Assembly (NCBI RefSeq): GCF_037478005.1
Contig: NZ_CP144164.1
Coordinates: forward strand, 930,001-994,000
DNA from: Alteromonas sp. M12
GTDB taxonomy: Bacteria > Pseudomonadota > Gammaproteobacteria > Enterobacterales > Alteromonadaceae
Direction: 5' to 3'
Length of the DNA: 64,000 nucleotides
The notes under the pieces were generated by a model. The model searched no databases. It was not told the origin of the DNA and was given only the letters and a program-made list of their open reading frames with translations. Within the stretch, counting starts at the first letter, position 1, and each line of letters opens with the position of its first letter. Position numbers and translations under genes: made by a program. Of the stretch, positions 47,172-56,706 are shown in pieces.

Positions 47172-47561
47172 ATGAAAATTGTAGACGTGGCGGTTGGCGT
47201 CATTAAACGGGATAATCTAATCTTTATTAGTAAGCGAGCTGACGATTTGCATCAAGGAGGGTTATGGGAGTTTCCTGGCGGCAAGATTGAAGCAAACGAA
47301 ACCGTTGCCCAAGCCACAGCGCGCGAGTTACATGAAGAGGTTGGTATCGATGTTGTTTCGCAGTCTGAATTTATGTTAATTGAACATGATTACGGAGATA
47401 AACAAGTTCGTTTACATATTCAATTAGTTGAACAATTTAGCAATGAGCCCTGCGGAAAAGAAGGTCAACTAACTCAGTGGGTGGCTATCGATAGCCTTGC
47501 TAGCTTGACCTTTCCGGCAGCGAATCAAGCCATTATAGCGAAGCTTGAATCCGACTTTTAA
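47172..47561 (+). CDS. mutT: 8-oxo-dGTP diphosphatase MutT
   Basis: A 129-residue Nudix hydrolase that removes 8-oxo-dGTP from the nucleotide pool. The Nudix box is complete: GGKIEANETVAQATARELHE followed by EVGI. The N-terminal VAVGVIKRDNLIFISKR and GGLWEFPGG are typical of MutT rather than other Nudix proteins. The position after secA is the usual one in gammaproteobacteria. Its 3' end overlaps the convergent lipoprotein gene by 29 nt. Confidence 0.95.
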   Translation: MKIVDVAVGVIKRDNLIFISKRADDLHQGGLWEFPGGKIEANETVAQATARELHEEVGIDVVSQSEFMLIEHDYGDKQVRLHIQLVEQFSNEPCGKEGQLTQWVAIDSLASLTFPAANQAIIAKLESDF

Positions 47562-48186
47562 GCTTATCTGCATAGTCTTTTTGTTTTATAACAGTTGCTA
47601 ATTCTTGGTTGATTGAGCGAATTAAAATGATTAATTCTCTGTGTTCCTTGGATTTGCTTTTGAGCAACTGATCAATTTGCGAAAGTTGATTCAAGCAACA
47701 GTCTTTCACATCCTCGTTATATTGTTTGCCAAGGAATTCGACTAATTGCGCCGTGTCATTCCCTCTGGCGCTGAACGGTTGGTTTTTGGCTTCTTCAATC
47801 TGTTTACGTAATTCAGATGTGCGATCAACCACTTGATTGAGTAGAGATTTGGCTCTTTCTACCAGGTTTGGTTCCAACGCTTGAATTACCCCTTCGAGCT
47901 CAGTTAATTTTTCATCTTGATAATGGGTAATATTATTTTTTGCATAAACCTGGCGAGCATCGCGCAACCCTTGGTTGGCAATAATTAAGGTATCTAGATT
48001 TGCCATAGGGGCATTTCTGACTTCAGGGGTTAATAACAACAAGGCTTTATCGAGGGGGATTTGTGCTTGCGTAACAGTTGCTTCTCGGTACAACATTGCA
48101 TCCGTTTTGGCTGGCTCTTGCTGGCAGCCCACTAATATTTGCAAACAACACAGCAAAACCACATTACACCAGATCGTTTTAACCAC
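47533..48186 (-). CDS. Hypothetical lipoprotein with helical repeats
   Basis: A 217-residue protein with a lipoprotein signal (lipobox LVGC, followed by QQEPAKTD). The mature part is helical and charged, with coiled-coil character (about residues 60-150), and has a Cys pair in DVKDCCLNQ. I recognise no family. It is transcribed leftward after the diguanylate cyclase (117-nt gap) and converges on mutT with a 29-nt coding overlap. It may bind the cell wall or a partner; nothing more can be said. Confidence 0.6.
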   Translation of the reverse strand: MVKTIWCNVVLLCCLQILVGCQQEPAKTDAMLYREATVTQAQIPLDKALLLLTPEVRNAPMANLDTLIIANQGLRDARQVYAKNNITHYQDEKLTELEGVIQALEPNLVERAKSLLNQVVDRTSELRKQIEEAKNQPFSARGNDTAQLVEFLGKQYNEDVKDCCLNQLSQIDQLLKSKSKEHRELIILIRSINQELATVIKQKDYADKLKSRIQASL

Positions 48187-48303
48187 TCTACAGCCTTAAA
48201 AAATGAACAGTTTTAATTGCAAGGGAGTATAGCAAAGGGCCTAGGCAACTAATACAACTCAAATGAAGTGATCAGGTGAACTGCAGGCAGCCTAAGTCAA
48301 AGG

Positions 48304-49767
48304 TTATCCGTGGGCATAGGTCTTTTGTGGATTACTACGTACGGGCTGTTTCACCGAGCATACTTTGTTACGCCCGCTATTTTTGGCCTCATACAAAGCT
48401 GCATCTGCACTGTCGATAAGTTGTGTCAAATTAGATTTACCCGTATCTGCGCTTATCCCAAAACTAGCGGTAATTTGAATCACTTTTTTATCTGCAACAA
48501 AGATATGTTTGGCGATAACTGTTCGCGCCCTGTCTGCGATGTGATTAGCAATCGTAATATCCGCTGCAGGGAGCAGAATAACGAACTCTTCTCCGCCCCA
48601 TCTAGCGACAATATCAATATCCCTTAGAAAAGACTGAAGTAAAGTGGCGACTTCGCACAATGCCTTATCACCAGCGCTATGACCGTAAGTATCGTTTATA
48701 TCCTTAAAGTGATCTAAATCCACCATTATCACAGCAATGGATTTATTCATTCTGGCTACTTTTTCATAGTGCCAAGCTAAATGTGCCCTATTGGGAAGCT
48801 GAGTTAATGGATCTCTTTGATGGCGTTTTGCAAATTCACCTTGTAACGACTTGCCAATTAACCAAATAATCAAAATTGCAGTAAAGATTGCGATAATGAT
48901 GTAAACGGTTTGAATTATAAAGTCTTCAGTTGCAGCAATCTGCCGAACTTTTAAAGGGTTAATTAAAAACATTTTCCAATTTAATGACTCGAAATCTGCC
49001 TCTGCAATGAGCAAGTCATCTCCTGCTACTTCAACAAGATAATTGTTGTAGTGGTTGATATTATTTCGTTTAGAAATAAATGGGGCATACCAAGGCAGTT
49101 GATTTAGCTGCAAGATGCGCTTGCCGTCAGCTACCAAGTTTGTGTCAGAAGACAGTACAATGTTGTCATTGTGATCAACAAAAACAAAATCGTAACCATA
49201 TTGCCTTTTAAAATCGTCGAAGGCATTGATGAAAGTAGTTAATTTTTTGTTTAGCCCTATGAACCCAAGAAACTCACCTTCGTCATTATGTACTTTTACA
49301 TCATAATAAATGCGTATATCTTGGCGATTGCCTAATATGCCGACGATTTTATGCTTGGTTTTTTTGGCGCGAAAATACCATTCAACTTTATTTTCATCCA
49401 AAGCCAATGATGGACCATCGGAATTATATTGAGTTCGGTTGCTTTCGTTGGCAACAAAAAACTCCATTTTGAATTCTTCCGATAAATCTTTGAGCTTCTG
49501 TTCAATTGCGATTTGATCGATAACTGTGTCATTCATCAACGTTTTCAGGCTTGATGCCCGCGCTATTGTTTCAGCGATAAACAAAGGTTTTACGATTTCT
49601 TCTGAGACTAAATTGAAGGCAGGGGTAAGGCTCTCTTGCTCCAATAGACTTTGTGTTTCTACTGACTTCAAAAGTGAAATAATTGCGCTTAGGGCCACTG
49701 CAAAAATGAATGCAACTATGGCAACTATAACTTTATTCTTGAAGTATCTTCGCCATTTTTGGACCAT
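48304..49767 (-). CDS. Membrane-bound diguanylate cyclase with periplasmic sensor domain
   Basis: A 487-residue protein with membrane helices near residues 12-33 and 290-310 flanking a periplasmic Cache-like sensor domain (including RIYYDVKVHNDEGEFLGFIG). The cytoplasmic GGDEF domain follows (RDPLTQLPNR, DLDHFKDINDTYGH). The catalytic motif is GGEEF, and an inhibitory site RDID lies five residues upstream, so it should make c-di-GMP and be product-inhibited. The ligand of the sensor is not predictable. No EAL domain. Confidence 0.93.
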   Translation of the reverse strand: MVQKWRRYFKNKVIVAIVAFIFAVALSAIISLLKSVETQSLLEQESLTPAFNLVSEEIVKPLFIAETIARASSLKTLMNDTVIDQIAIEQKLKDLSEEFKMEFFVANESNRTQYNSDGPSLALDENKVEWYFRAKKTKHKIVGILGNRQDIRIYYDVKVHNDEGEFLGFIGLNKKLTTFINAFDDFKRQYGYDFVFVDHNDNIVLSSDTNLVADGKRILQLNQLPWYAPFISKRNNINHYNNYLVEVAGDDLLIAEADFESLNWKMFLINPLKVRQIAATEDFIIQTVYIIIAIFTAILIIWLIGKSLQGEFAKRHQRDPLTQLPNRAHLAWHYEKVARMNKSIAVIMVDLDHFKDINDTYGHSAGDKALCEVATLLQSFLRDIDIVARWGGEEFVILLPAADITIANHIADRARTVIAKHIFVADKKVIQITASFGISADTGKSNLTQLIDSADAALYEAKNSGRNKVCSVKQPVRSNPQKTYAHG

Positions 49768-50128
49768 TACTTAAACCTATATTTACTGAGCGTAGGACTT
49801 TAACAAACCAGCCAATAAACACCATTCAACTTTAGTATAAAAATTAGGCGGAAAAAATACTAAGAAATCTCTTTGCGGTTACGTTTAGAGGCTAAAGGTC
49901 GTGCTAAATCAGGGGCTTGTTATCGGCCAATATAATTTAGACTCAGGGGCTTAATCCGTAACTAGGAGGGAGGATTGTGCTTTATTGTCCATTTTTACAC
50001 GGTAAATGTTATTATACAGAAGCTGCAACCATAGAAGAGATGAATAAAGAGGTAATATTTCGTCTTTAAGTATATTTACTTAGCTTTGGTTACCTTAATT
50101 TACCTTAAACATTTAGACTAAGAAGATT
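49768..50128. other. Intergenic region with a possible small ORF
   Basis: About 360 nt between the divergent diguanylate cyclase and the 92-residue gene. Apart from the small ORF listed separately at 49977-50069, I see a TATAAT at 49931-49936 without a good -35, and no hairpin terminator. Confidence 0.45.
49977..50069 (+). CDS. Possible 30-residue small protein with very strong ribosome site
   Basis: A GTG-started ORF of 30 codons is preceded by AGGAGGGAGG at 49964-49973, about as strong a Shine-Dalgarno as can be written, 3 nt from the GTG. The peptide starts MLYCPFLHGKCYYTEAA and carries a C-x6-C pair, then an acidic helix. No membrane segment. It could be a genuine small protein, a leader peptide for the next gene 59 nt downstream, or a chance purine run. 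Family unknown. Confidence 0.4.
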   Translation: MLYCPFLHGKCYYTEAATIEEMNKEVIFRL

Positions 50129-50407
50129 ATGGCCAAATCCAACATTTCCAAATTACTGGATAAACATGACAACTTGATTCATTCCGAGATGATGAAAGTA
50201 GTTTCTCATGTACAACGCAAAGATGAAGACTGGATCATGAATACAGTGATGGTTGAAGGACAAGACGTGCCTTTTAAATTTCGTCGTAAGAAACAGTACA
50301 AAAACCTCAATGGTTGTCAGGTGAATCTTACTTATTACCCAATAGTTGAAACTGTTGCGGGAATAGAATTTGAAGCGATGAAAGTGGTTAGAATCAAAAT
50401 AGCTTAG
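50129..50407 (+). CDS. Conserved-looking small protein of unknown function
   Basis: A 92-residue basic cytoplasmic protein without signal or membrane segment (MAKSNISKLLDKHDN and then FKFRRKKQYKNLNG). It has a helical N-terminus and a beta-rich C-terminal half. It lies 11 nt before recO and may be co-transcribed with it. I do not recognise a named domain, but composition and position look like a real gene. The presumed -10/-35 lies in the AT-rich stretch before it. Confidence 0.65.
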   Translation: MAKSNISKLLDKHDNLIHSEMMKVVSHVQRKDEDWIMNTVMVEGQDVPFKFRRKKQYKNLNGCQVNLTYYPIVETVAGIEFEAMKVVRIKIA

Positions 50408-50418
50408 GAATTTTGGCG

Positions 50419-51147
50419 ATGGCTGAGCACAATGCAATGCTCAATGGGTTAGTTCTTCATCGACGACAATATCGGGAAACCAGTTTTCTTGTAGATTTTT
50501 TCACTAAGCAACAGGGGCGTATCTCTGCCGTGTGCCGCGGAGTCAGAGGCGGTAAAAGCGCCAAGTCGAATGAAAAAAAGAGTCTTCTACAGCCATTCCA
50601 ACCCCTGAGCCTAACGTTCAGTGGAAGGCATGAATTGAAAAACCTTGCACAAATTGAAGGAAATGGCAGAGCTTTTTTGTTGCAAGGTGCAGTATTATTT
50701 TCCGCAATGTATTTGAATGAACTGCTTAATCGAGTATTGCCAAAAGAAGTGTCATATCCTGAAGTGTTTGACCTTTATATGGCCAGCCTGCTTCGCCTTG
50801 CTAACAATGAATCAATTGAAGTTGTATTACGGGAATTTGAAATCAGTCTTATTCACAATATTGGTTACGGATTCGATTGGCAATCTGATTGTCATTCTGG
50901 CGACAAATTAGAACCCAATGGCTATTATAGTTTCATTAGTGATCGCGGTTTTTATCGTCTTAATCAGGTGGAGCAAACCGCTAATTGTTTTCTAGGAACA
51001 GATTTAGAAAATGTTGCTAGTTTTCAGTGGGACAAACAAAGTTTACTAGTTGCCAAGCGTGTTACACGGATGGCTTTTAAACCTATTATCGGTGATAAAC
51101 CGTTAAAAAGCAGAGAGTTATTTATTAAATTGGAGCGAACTGAATGA
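50419..51147 (+). CDS. recO: DNA repair protein RecO
   Basis: A 242-residue protein: an N-terminal OB fold ([34 protein letters not shown]) and a helical C-terminal domain. RecO with RecR loads RecA onto SSB-coated DNA and anneals strands. AGGA at 50406-50409 lies 9 nt before ATG 50419; the frame extends to TTG 50413. It overlaps pdxJ by 4 nt, and the order recO-pdxJ-acpS is the gammaproteobacterial arrangement. Confidence 0.95.
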   Translation: MAEHNAMLNGLVLHRRQYRETSFLVDFFTKQQGRISAVCRGVRGGKSAKSNEKKSLLQPFQPLSLTFSGRHELKNLAQIEGNGRAFLLQGAVLFSAMYLNELLNRVLPKEVSYPEVFDLYMASLLRLANNESIEVVLREFEISLIHNIGYGFDWQSDCHSGDKLEPNGYYSFISDRGFYRLNQVEQTANCFLGTDLENVASFQWDKQSLLVAKRVTRMAFKPIIGDKPLKSRELFIKLERTE

Positions 51148-51875
51148 GTGATATCTTCTTGGGTGTGAATATTGATCACATCGCCACATTGCGAAATGCG
51201 CGAGGAACCCAATACCCTGATCCTGTGCATGCCGCCGATATTGCAGAGCGCGCAGGCGCTGATGGGATCACAGTTCACTTGCGTGAAGACCGCCGGCACA
51301 TTAAAGATCGCGATGTGAGACTGCTTCGAGAAACCATCAATACTCGCTTAAATTTAGAGATGGCAGTGACCGAAGAAATGCTCGCGATAGCTATCCAGAC
51401 TAAACCTGAGTTTTGTTGCTTGGTGCCTGAAAAAAGACAGGAGCTTACCACTGAAGGTGGTTTAGATGTTGCGGGTAATCTCAGTAAATTAACAGAGGCT
51501 TGTTCGCGATTGGGCGAACAAAATATCCAAGTGTCGCTATTTATCGATGCGCAAAAGAATCAAATCGATGCTGCGCTAAAAGCGGGCGCGCCGTACATTG
51601 AAATACATACAGGTCAATATGCCGAGGCAACTACCGAAGCTCAAATGTTAGTAGAGTTGGAAAAGCTTAAAACTGGGATAAGTTACGCCCATTCTTTGGG
51701 ATTAAAGGTTAACGCCGGTCACGGTTTGCATTATCACAACGTCAAACCGATTGCTGCATTGGATGAAATTATTGAATTGAATATAGGCCATGCGATTATT
51801 GCCCGTGCTGCGTTTGATGGATTAGCCACTGCGGTTGCCGATATGAAACGACTGATGTTAGAGGCGAGGGCATAA
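51144..51875 (+). CDS. pdxJ: Pyridoxine 5'-phosphate synthase PdxJ
   Basis: A 243-residue TIM-barrel enzyme condensing 1-deoxyxylulose 5-phosphate with 3-amino-2-oxopropyl phosphate to make pyridoxine 5'-phosphate. Family blocks: [48 protein letters not shown], and [15 protein letters not shown]. Length and position next to acpS are typical. Confidence 0.97.
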   Translation: MSDIFLGVNIDHIATLRNARGTQYPDPVHAADIAERAGADGITVHLREDRRHIKDRDVRLLRETINTRLNLEMAVTEEMLAIAIQTKPEFCCLVPEKRQELTTEGGLDVAGNLSKLTEACSRLGEQNIQVSLFIDAQKNQIDAALKAGAPYIEIHTGQYAEATTEAQMLVELEKLKTGISYAHSLGLKVNAGHGLHYHNVKPIAALDEIIELNIGHAIIARAAFDGLATAVADMKRLMLEARA

Positions 51876-51876
51876 G

Positions 51877-52260
51877 TTGGCCGTTTTAGGTCTGGGTACA
51901 GACATTATAGAAATAGTGCGATTAGAGAAACAACTTGAAAAATCAGATCGATTGCCTTTACGTATTTTAACGTCCACTGAAATGCAGATTTATCGTGAAC
52001 ACCCTTATCCTTCACGATATTTAGCGAAGCGATTTGCCGCTAAAGAAGCGGCAGTTAAAGCCTTAGGTACGGGGATTGGGAATGGTGTGGGTTGGCAACA
52101 AATCGAAATTACCAGTGGTGAGTTGGGTGAACCTATAATTCGCTTTAGTGGACACTTTGCAAAATTGTGTGAGCAGCGTGGTATTGATAATGCCTTGGTG
52201 TCTATTTCAGATGAGCAGCACTATGCAATGGCCACAGTGATTTTGGAGCAGAGTAAATAA
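51877..52260 (+). CDS. acpS: Holo-[acyl-carrier-protein] synthase AcpS
   Basis: A 127-residue phosphopantetheinyl transferase that activates acyl carrier protein. The two signature motifs are present: GLGTDIIEIVRLEK (metal-binding Asp) and RFAAKEAAVKALGTGI. Translation starts at TTG 51877, one base after the pdxJ stop, so coupling is expected. Confidence 0.96.
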   Translation: MAVLGLGTDIIEIVRLEKQLEKSDRLPLRILTSTEMQIYREHPYPSRYLAKRFAAKEAAVKALGTGIGNGVGWQQIEITSGELGEPIIRFSGHFAKLCEQRGIDNALVSISDEQHYAMATVILEQSK

Positions 52261-52262
52261 CC

Positions 52263-53717
52263 ATGGTTAACTTCTATTCACCGAAAAAGAACAAAAGTAG
52301 TGATGCTTCCAAGAGTCAGTTGATTGGTCGGCGTGTTATCGTGACGATTTCTCACTTAGATCATTTGGCCCAAGGTGTTAGTGCAGATCACGACCCGCTT
52401 ATTTTTATCGAAGGTGTTTTACCTGGCGAAACCGTCGAAGTTGAAATAACAGAAGATCGTGGCAAAGTCTGTAATGCTCGTTTACTCAACATTCTTCAGC
52501 CATCGGAATTTAGACAGCTTCCTTTTTGTGAACATGTTGATGTCTGTGGTGGATGCCAAACCCAACATTGCCAAACCGATGCGATGTTGCAATTTAAGCA
52601 AGCCGCGATACAAAACCTAATCTTACACACCGCGTTGGATACTAATCAATCTGCGCCACCGGCGAAAAGGGTGCTTAGCAAAGCCACTCGCGGAGGCAAA
52701 AATAAAAAGATGCGCAAGTTCAGCGATAAACAATCCAATTTAGATTGGCAAGCTGCACTTCACTCTAGTCCAACGGGGTATCGACGTAAAACACGGTTGT
52801 CTGTCGATGCGAGAAATGCAGATGCGTTAAAGCTTGGTTTTCGAACCAAAGGCAGTAATAAAATATTTAGCTTGCAACAATGTCCTGTGCTTAACCAACA
52901 ACTTGAGCAGTTGATTGAGCCATTACAACAAATGTTCGCTAAGTTGCAAACACCTTCAAATATAGGTCATGTTAGTCTGCTAAACGCTGATAATGGTGTA
53001 CAAGTTTGTATCCGCACGATTCACTCCTTGAGTCACCAAGATTGTGCGTTATGTGCTGAGTTTGCTGAAAAATATGGTCTACAGTTAATTTTAGAAGATA
53101 AGCAAAACAGACAAGAGTTTGTTACCCAGCCCGATAAGCAGTTGGCTTATGAAATTAATCCTAAGTTGAGTCTGCAGATCCACAATGATGATTTTGTGCA
53201 GGTAAATCCGCAGGTTAATCAGAACATGATCAAGCAAGCAATGGATTGGCTAGAGTTAGACAAATCTGACGCTGTTTTGGATTTATTTTGTGGAATTGGT
53301 AATTTTAGCCTGCCCATTGCGGCTCAATGCGACCGTTTAGTTGGTGTCGAAGGTGTACCTAAAATGGTGCAAAGAGCCCAACATAATGCAACTATCAACA
53401 AACTCAATAATTGTCATTTCATTCATTCTGATTTGAATAGCACAAAATTATCTGAGCATGAGCAAATTAAAACCTGCAATAAAGTGTTACTTGATCCTGC
53501 CCGAGAAGGTGCACTGGCTGTTGTTAAACAGCTAGCTACTTTAAAGCCATCTCATATTCTTTATGTGTCCTGCAATCCTGCCACTTTCGCCCGTGATGCA
53601 GCACAATTAATTGAAAAAAATTATAGACTCGATAAATTATGTGTAATGGATATGTTTCCACAAACTGCACACACTGAATTGATGGCATTATTTGTGCCTC
53701 TGAATAAACGAAAGTAA
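52263..53717 (+). CDS. rlmD: 23S rRNA m5U1939 methyltransferase RlmD
   Basis: A 484-residue SAM methyltransferase. An N-terminal TRAM domain is followed by a 4Fe-4S cysteine cluster (CEHVDVCGGCQTQHC), then the catalytic domain with LDLFCGIGNFSLPIA, LLDPAREGA and the catalytic Cys in YVSCNPATFARD. The cluster distinguishes RlmD from TrmA. An insert rich in Lys (about residues 130-160) separates the cluster from the rest. It lies immediately upstream of relA as in E. coli. Confidence 0.95.
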   Translation: MVNFYSPKKNKSSDASKSQLIGRRVIVTISHLDHLAQGVSADHDPLIFIEGVLPGETVEVEITEDRGKVCNARLLNILQPSEFRQLPFCEHVDVCGGCQTQHCQTDAMLQFKQAAIQNLILHTALDTNQSAPPAKRVLSKATRGGKNKKMRKFSDKQSNLDWQAALHSSPTGYRRKTRLSVDARNADALKLGFRTKGSNKIFSLQQCPVLNQQLEQLIEPLQQMFAKLQTPSNIGHVSLLNADNGVQVCIRTIHSLSHQDCALCAEFAEKYGLQLILEDKQNRQEFVTQPDKQLAYEINPKLSLQIHNDDFVQVNPQVNQNMIKQAMDWLELDKSDAVLDLFCGIGNFSLPIAAQCDRLVGVEGVPKMVQRAQHNATINKLNNCHFIHSDLNSTKLSEHEQIKTCNKVLLDPAREGALAVVKQLATLKPSHILYVSCNPATFARDAAQLIEKNYRLDKLCVMDMFPQTAHTELMALFVPLNKRK

Positions 53718-53735
53718 CTCTACTGGGCTATTATT

Positions 53736-55892
53736 ATGGTTTCTATCCGAACAGTTCATCAACCAGAACGACCTACATTTGATAAATGGCTTGATTGCCT
53801 GAACCTGTCGGAGAGCACCAAACAAAAACTACGAGACACATCTGAATCACCGGAAATCTTGCTTGTCGGCCAAGAAATGGTGGAAATTCTGCATGAATTA
53901 AATATGGATGATGAAACGCTTCAAGCGTCTTTAGTGTATCCATATTGTGAAGTGCATGGTTTAGATGATGATCAAATCGAAGAAGAGTTTGGCAAGGGCG
54001 TGCGTCATTTAATCAGTGGTGTACGTCGTATGGATGCGATTAAAACCTTGCATAGCCGTAGCAGTAAAAAGGCTGATGAAGCGCAAATAGACAATATCCG
54101 GCGCATGTTGTTAGCCATGGTCGAAGATGTTCGCACGGTATTAATCAAATTAGCTGAGCGAATTTGTACGCTACAGAAAATGAAAAAAGCGGATGAAGAA
54201 ACCCGTGTTATTGTTGCGCGTGAATGTTCAACTATCTACGCTCCCCTTGCTAATCGGTTAGGAATTGGTCAACTGAAGTGGGAGATAGAGGATCTATCGT
54301 TTCGTTATTTACACCCAGAAACATACAAACAAATTGCTAAATTATTAGATGAAAAGCGTACCGACAGACAACAATATATCGAAGAGTTTGTTACCAATTT
54401 ACAAACTGAAATGGATAATGCCAATATAAAAGTTAAAGTCTACGGCCGACCAAAACACATTTATAGTATATGGAAGAAAATGCAGAAAAAGCATTTGTCT
54501 TTTGAGCAACTGTTTGACATTCGAGCGGTCCGAATCATCGCTGAAAGACTGCAGGATTGTTATAGCGCTTTGGGTATCGTCCATTCACTGTTTAAACATA
54601 TTCCGAATGAATTCGATGATTATATTGCCACTCCCAAACCTAATGGATATCAATCAATACATACAGTTGTTAATGGTCCTGAAGGACGTCCGGTTGAAAT
54701 ACAGATTCGTACTGAGCAAATGCATCAGGATGCGGAGCTAGGGATTGCCGCCCATTGGAAGTATAAAGAAGGGGTCAGTTCAGAGCGCTCAGCTTACGAA
54801 GATAAAATTAATTGGTTGCGTAAAATTCTGCTGTGGCAAGAAGAAGTCGCAGAATCAGGCGATTTGGTGGAGGAGTTACGCAGTCAGGTTTTCGACGACA
54901 GGGTTTATGTCTTTACCCCTAAGGGCGATGTTATTGATTTGCCGCTGGGTTCAACTCCATTAGATTTTGCTTATTACATCCATAGTAATGTAGGTCACCG
55001 CTGTAATGGTGCCAAAGTAAATGGCCGTATTGTTACCTTTACTTATCAATTGCAAACTGGCGATCAGGTTGAAGTATTGACGGGTAAGAATTTAAATCCT
55101 AGTCGTGATTGGATGCACCCTAGTTTGGGTTACGTGCATTCCTCAAGGGCACGAGCAAAAATTCATACTTGGTTTAAAAAACAAGACAAAGAGAAAAACC
55201 TACTAGCTGGAAAAGAACTGCTAGATCGTGAACTCTCCAAAGCTAATTTGGTTTTGAAAGATGCCGCTAAGGCGTGTGAACGATTCAATGTGAATCAGGT
55301 TGAGGATTTATACGCTGCCATTGGTGGTGGTGATCTGCGCATTATGCAGGTGGTTAATTATTTACAACAATTAGATGCGCCGCCACCGGAAATCGATCCT
55401 CGCGTTAAAACCACCCAAAGTAAACCTGCAAAAGGTACCACGGATACCATAGTCGTGGAGGGGGTTGGGAATCTCATGAGTCAAATTGCTAAGTGTTGTC
55501 AGCCTTTACCGGGTGATTCAATACAAGGCTATATCACTATGGGACGAGGTATTAGCGTGCATCGAGAAAATTGTGATCAGCTAAGCCACTTATTGGACCA
55601 ACATCCAGAACGGGAAATAGAAGTAAACTGGGCGAATGATTTAAGAGGCAGCTTCCTAACCGACTTAGATGTTCACACTTCCGACCGCGATGGCATTTTA
55701 CGAGATATTACTACTGTGTTGGCGAACGACAAGGTCACTTTGTTGGGGGTTAACAGCTTAAGTAACACTAAAGACCAAACAGCTAAAATCAAGATATCTC
55801 TGGAAGTTAAAGATCTTGCTAGTTTGTCTAGAACCATTGCCAGATTGCAACAAGTTAAAGGAGTCACTGATGTCGTCAGGCTCGACAAGTGA
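53736..55892 (+). CDS. relA: (p)ppGpp synthetase RelA
   Basis: A 718-residue ribosome-associated alarmone synthetase. The N-terminal hydrolase region is degenerate (YPYCEVHGLDDDQ in place of the HD motif), as in RelA rather than SpoT. The synthetase domain (FDIRAVRIIAER, TPKPNGYQSIHT), the TGS domain (DDRVYVFTPKGDVIDLPLGS), the zinc-finger-like CCQPLPGD, and a C-terminal ACT domain follow. It overlaps mazG by 23 nt. Confidence 0.97.
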   Translation: MVSIRTVHQPERPTFDKWLDCLNLSESTKQKLRDTSESPEILLVGQEMVEILHELNMDDETLQASLVYPYCEVHGLDDDQIEEEFGKGVRHLISGVRRMDAIKTLHSRSSKKADEAQIDNIRRMLLAMVEDVRTVLIKLAERICTLQKMKKADEETRVIVARECSTIYAPLANRLGIGQLKWEIEDLSFRYLHPETYKQIAKLLDEKRTDRQQYIEEFVTNLQTEMDNANIKVKVYGRPKHIYSIWKKMQKKHLSFEQLFDIRAVRIIAERLQDCYSALGIVHSLFKHIPNEFDDYIATPKPNGYQSIHTVVNGPEGRPVEIQIRTEQMHQDAELGIAAHWKYKEGVSSERSAYEDKINWLRKILLWQEEVAESGDLVEELRSQVFDDRVYVFTPKGDVIDLPLGSTPLDFAYYIHSNVGHRCNGAKVNGRIVTFTYQLQTGDQVEVLTGKNLNPSRDWMHPSLGYVHSSRARAKIHTWFKKQDKEKNLLAGKELLDRELSKANLVLKDAAKACERFNVNQVEDLYAAIGGGDLRIMQVVNYLQQLDAPPPEIDPRVKTTQSKPAKGTTDTIVVEGVGNLMSQIAKCCQPLPGDSIQGYITMGRGISVHRENCDQLSHLLDQHPEREIEVNWANDLRGSFLTDLDVHTSDRDGILRDITTVLANDKVTLLGVNSLSNTKDQTAKIKISLEVKDLASLSRTIARLQQVKGVTDVVRLDK

Positions 55893-56706
55893 GTCAGGTG
55901 GACTGAGCCATTATCCACAAGTAGAGCGCTTGCTTAGCATCATGGCACGCCTGCGTGATCCTGAAAATGGTTGTCCGTGGGACAAACAGCAAAGTTTTGA
56001 AACTATAGTGCCTTTTACCATCGAAGAAGCCTATGAAGTTGCTGATGCAATAGAACATGGCAGCATGCAGGATATTCAAGATGAACTAGGTGATTTGTTA
56101 TTTCAAGTTGTGTTTTATGCACAATTGGGGAAAGAGCAGCAAGCGTTTGATTTTGAAGGGATAGCGCAAACAATCTGCGATAAGCTTATACGTCGTCACC
56201 CCCATGTATTTGCCGAGCAAAAACAGACTTCAGTAGAACAAGTAAGCCTGACTTGGGATGCGATCAAACAGCAGGAACGAGTACAAAAGGGGATTCATCC
56301 ACAAGCCAGTATTTTGGATAATATTCCAATCGGAATGTCGCCATTGATGCGAGCGCAAAAAATCCAAAAAGAGTGTGCCAAAGTGGGATTTGATTGGCCT
56401 GATGTTGCTCCTGTGGTTGATAAAGTGGAAGAAGAGATCGCTGAGGTAATGGAAGAGGTGAAGCAAGATCCCCAGGATCATCAACGTATTGAAGAAGAAA
56501 TGGGCGATTTGTTGTTTGCGGTGGTGAATCTATCTAGACATTTAAAGGTGAACCCTGAAACAGCACTTAGAAAAGCCAATCGAAAATTTGCTGGGCGCTT
56601 TGCCAAAGTAGAGCAACATTTTGCTGCACAAAAAACCGAGCTCAGTGATGCTACCCTAAGCCAGATGGAAGCCATCTGGCAAAAGGTTAAACATTTAGAA
56701 GGTTAG
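55870..56706 (+). CDS. mazG: Nucleoside triphosphate pyrophosphohydrolase MazG
   Basis: A 278-residue all-alpha NTP pyrophosphatase with two MazG domains. The first has MARLRDPENGCPWDKQQSFE, the EEAYEVADAIE metal site and DELGDLLFQVVFYA. The second has EEIAEVMEEV and EEMGDLLFAVVNLSRH. E. coli MazG hydrolyses NTPs and affects ppGpp levels, which fits its coupling to relA. AAGGAG at 55858-55863 sets ATG 55870. Its stop lies inside the end of the convergent protease gene (12-nt overlap). Confidence 0.96.
   Translation: MSSGSTSESGGLSHYPQVERLLSIMARLRDPENGCPWDKQQSFETIVPFTIEEAYEVADAIEHGSMQDIQDELGDLLFQVVFYAQLGKEQQAFDFEGIAQTICDKLIRRHPHVFAEQKQTSVEQVSLTWDAIKQQERVQKGIHPQASILDNIPIGMSPLMRAQKIQKECAKVGFDWPDVAPVVDKVEEEIAEVMEEVKQDPQDHQRIEEEMGDLLFAVVNLSRHLKVNPETALRKANRKFAGRFAKVEQHFAAQKTELSDATLSQMEAIWQKVKHLEG

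Noticed and set aside
55816..55869. Longer start for mazG inside relA
   Set aside because: AAGGAG at 55858-55863 points to ATG 55870, and the upstream residues read the relA ACT domain out of frame.
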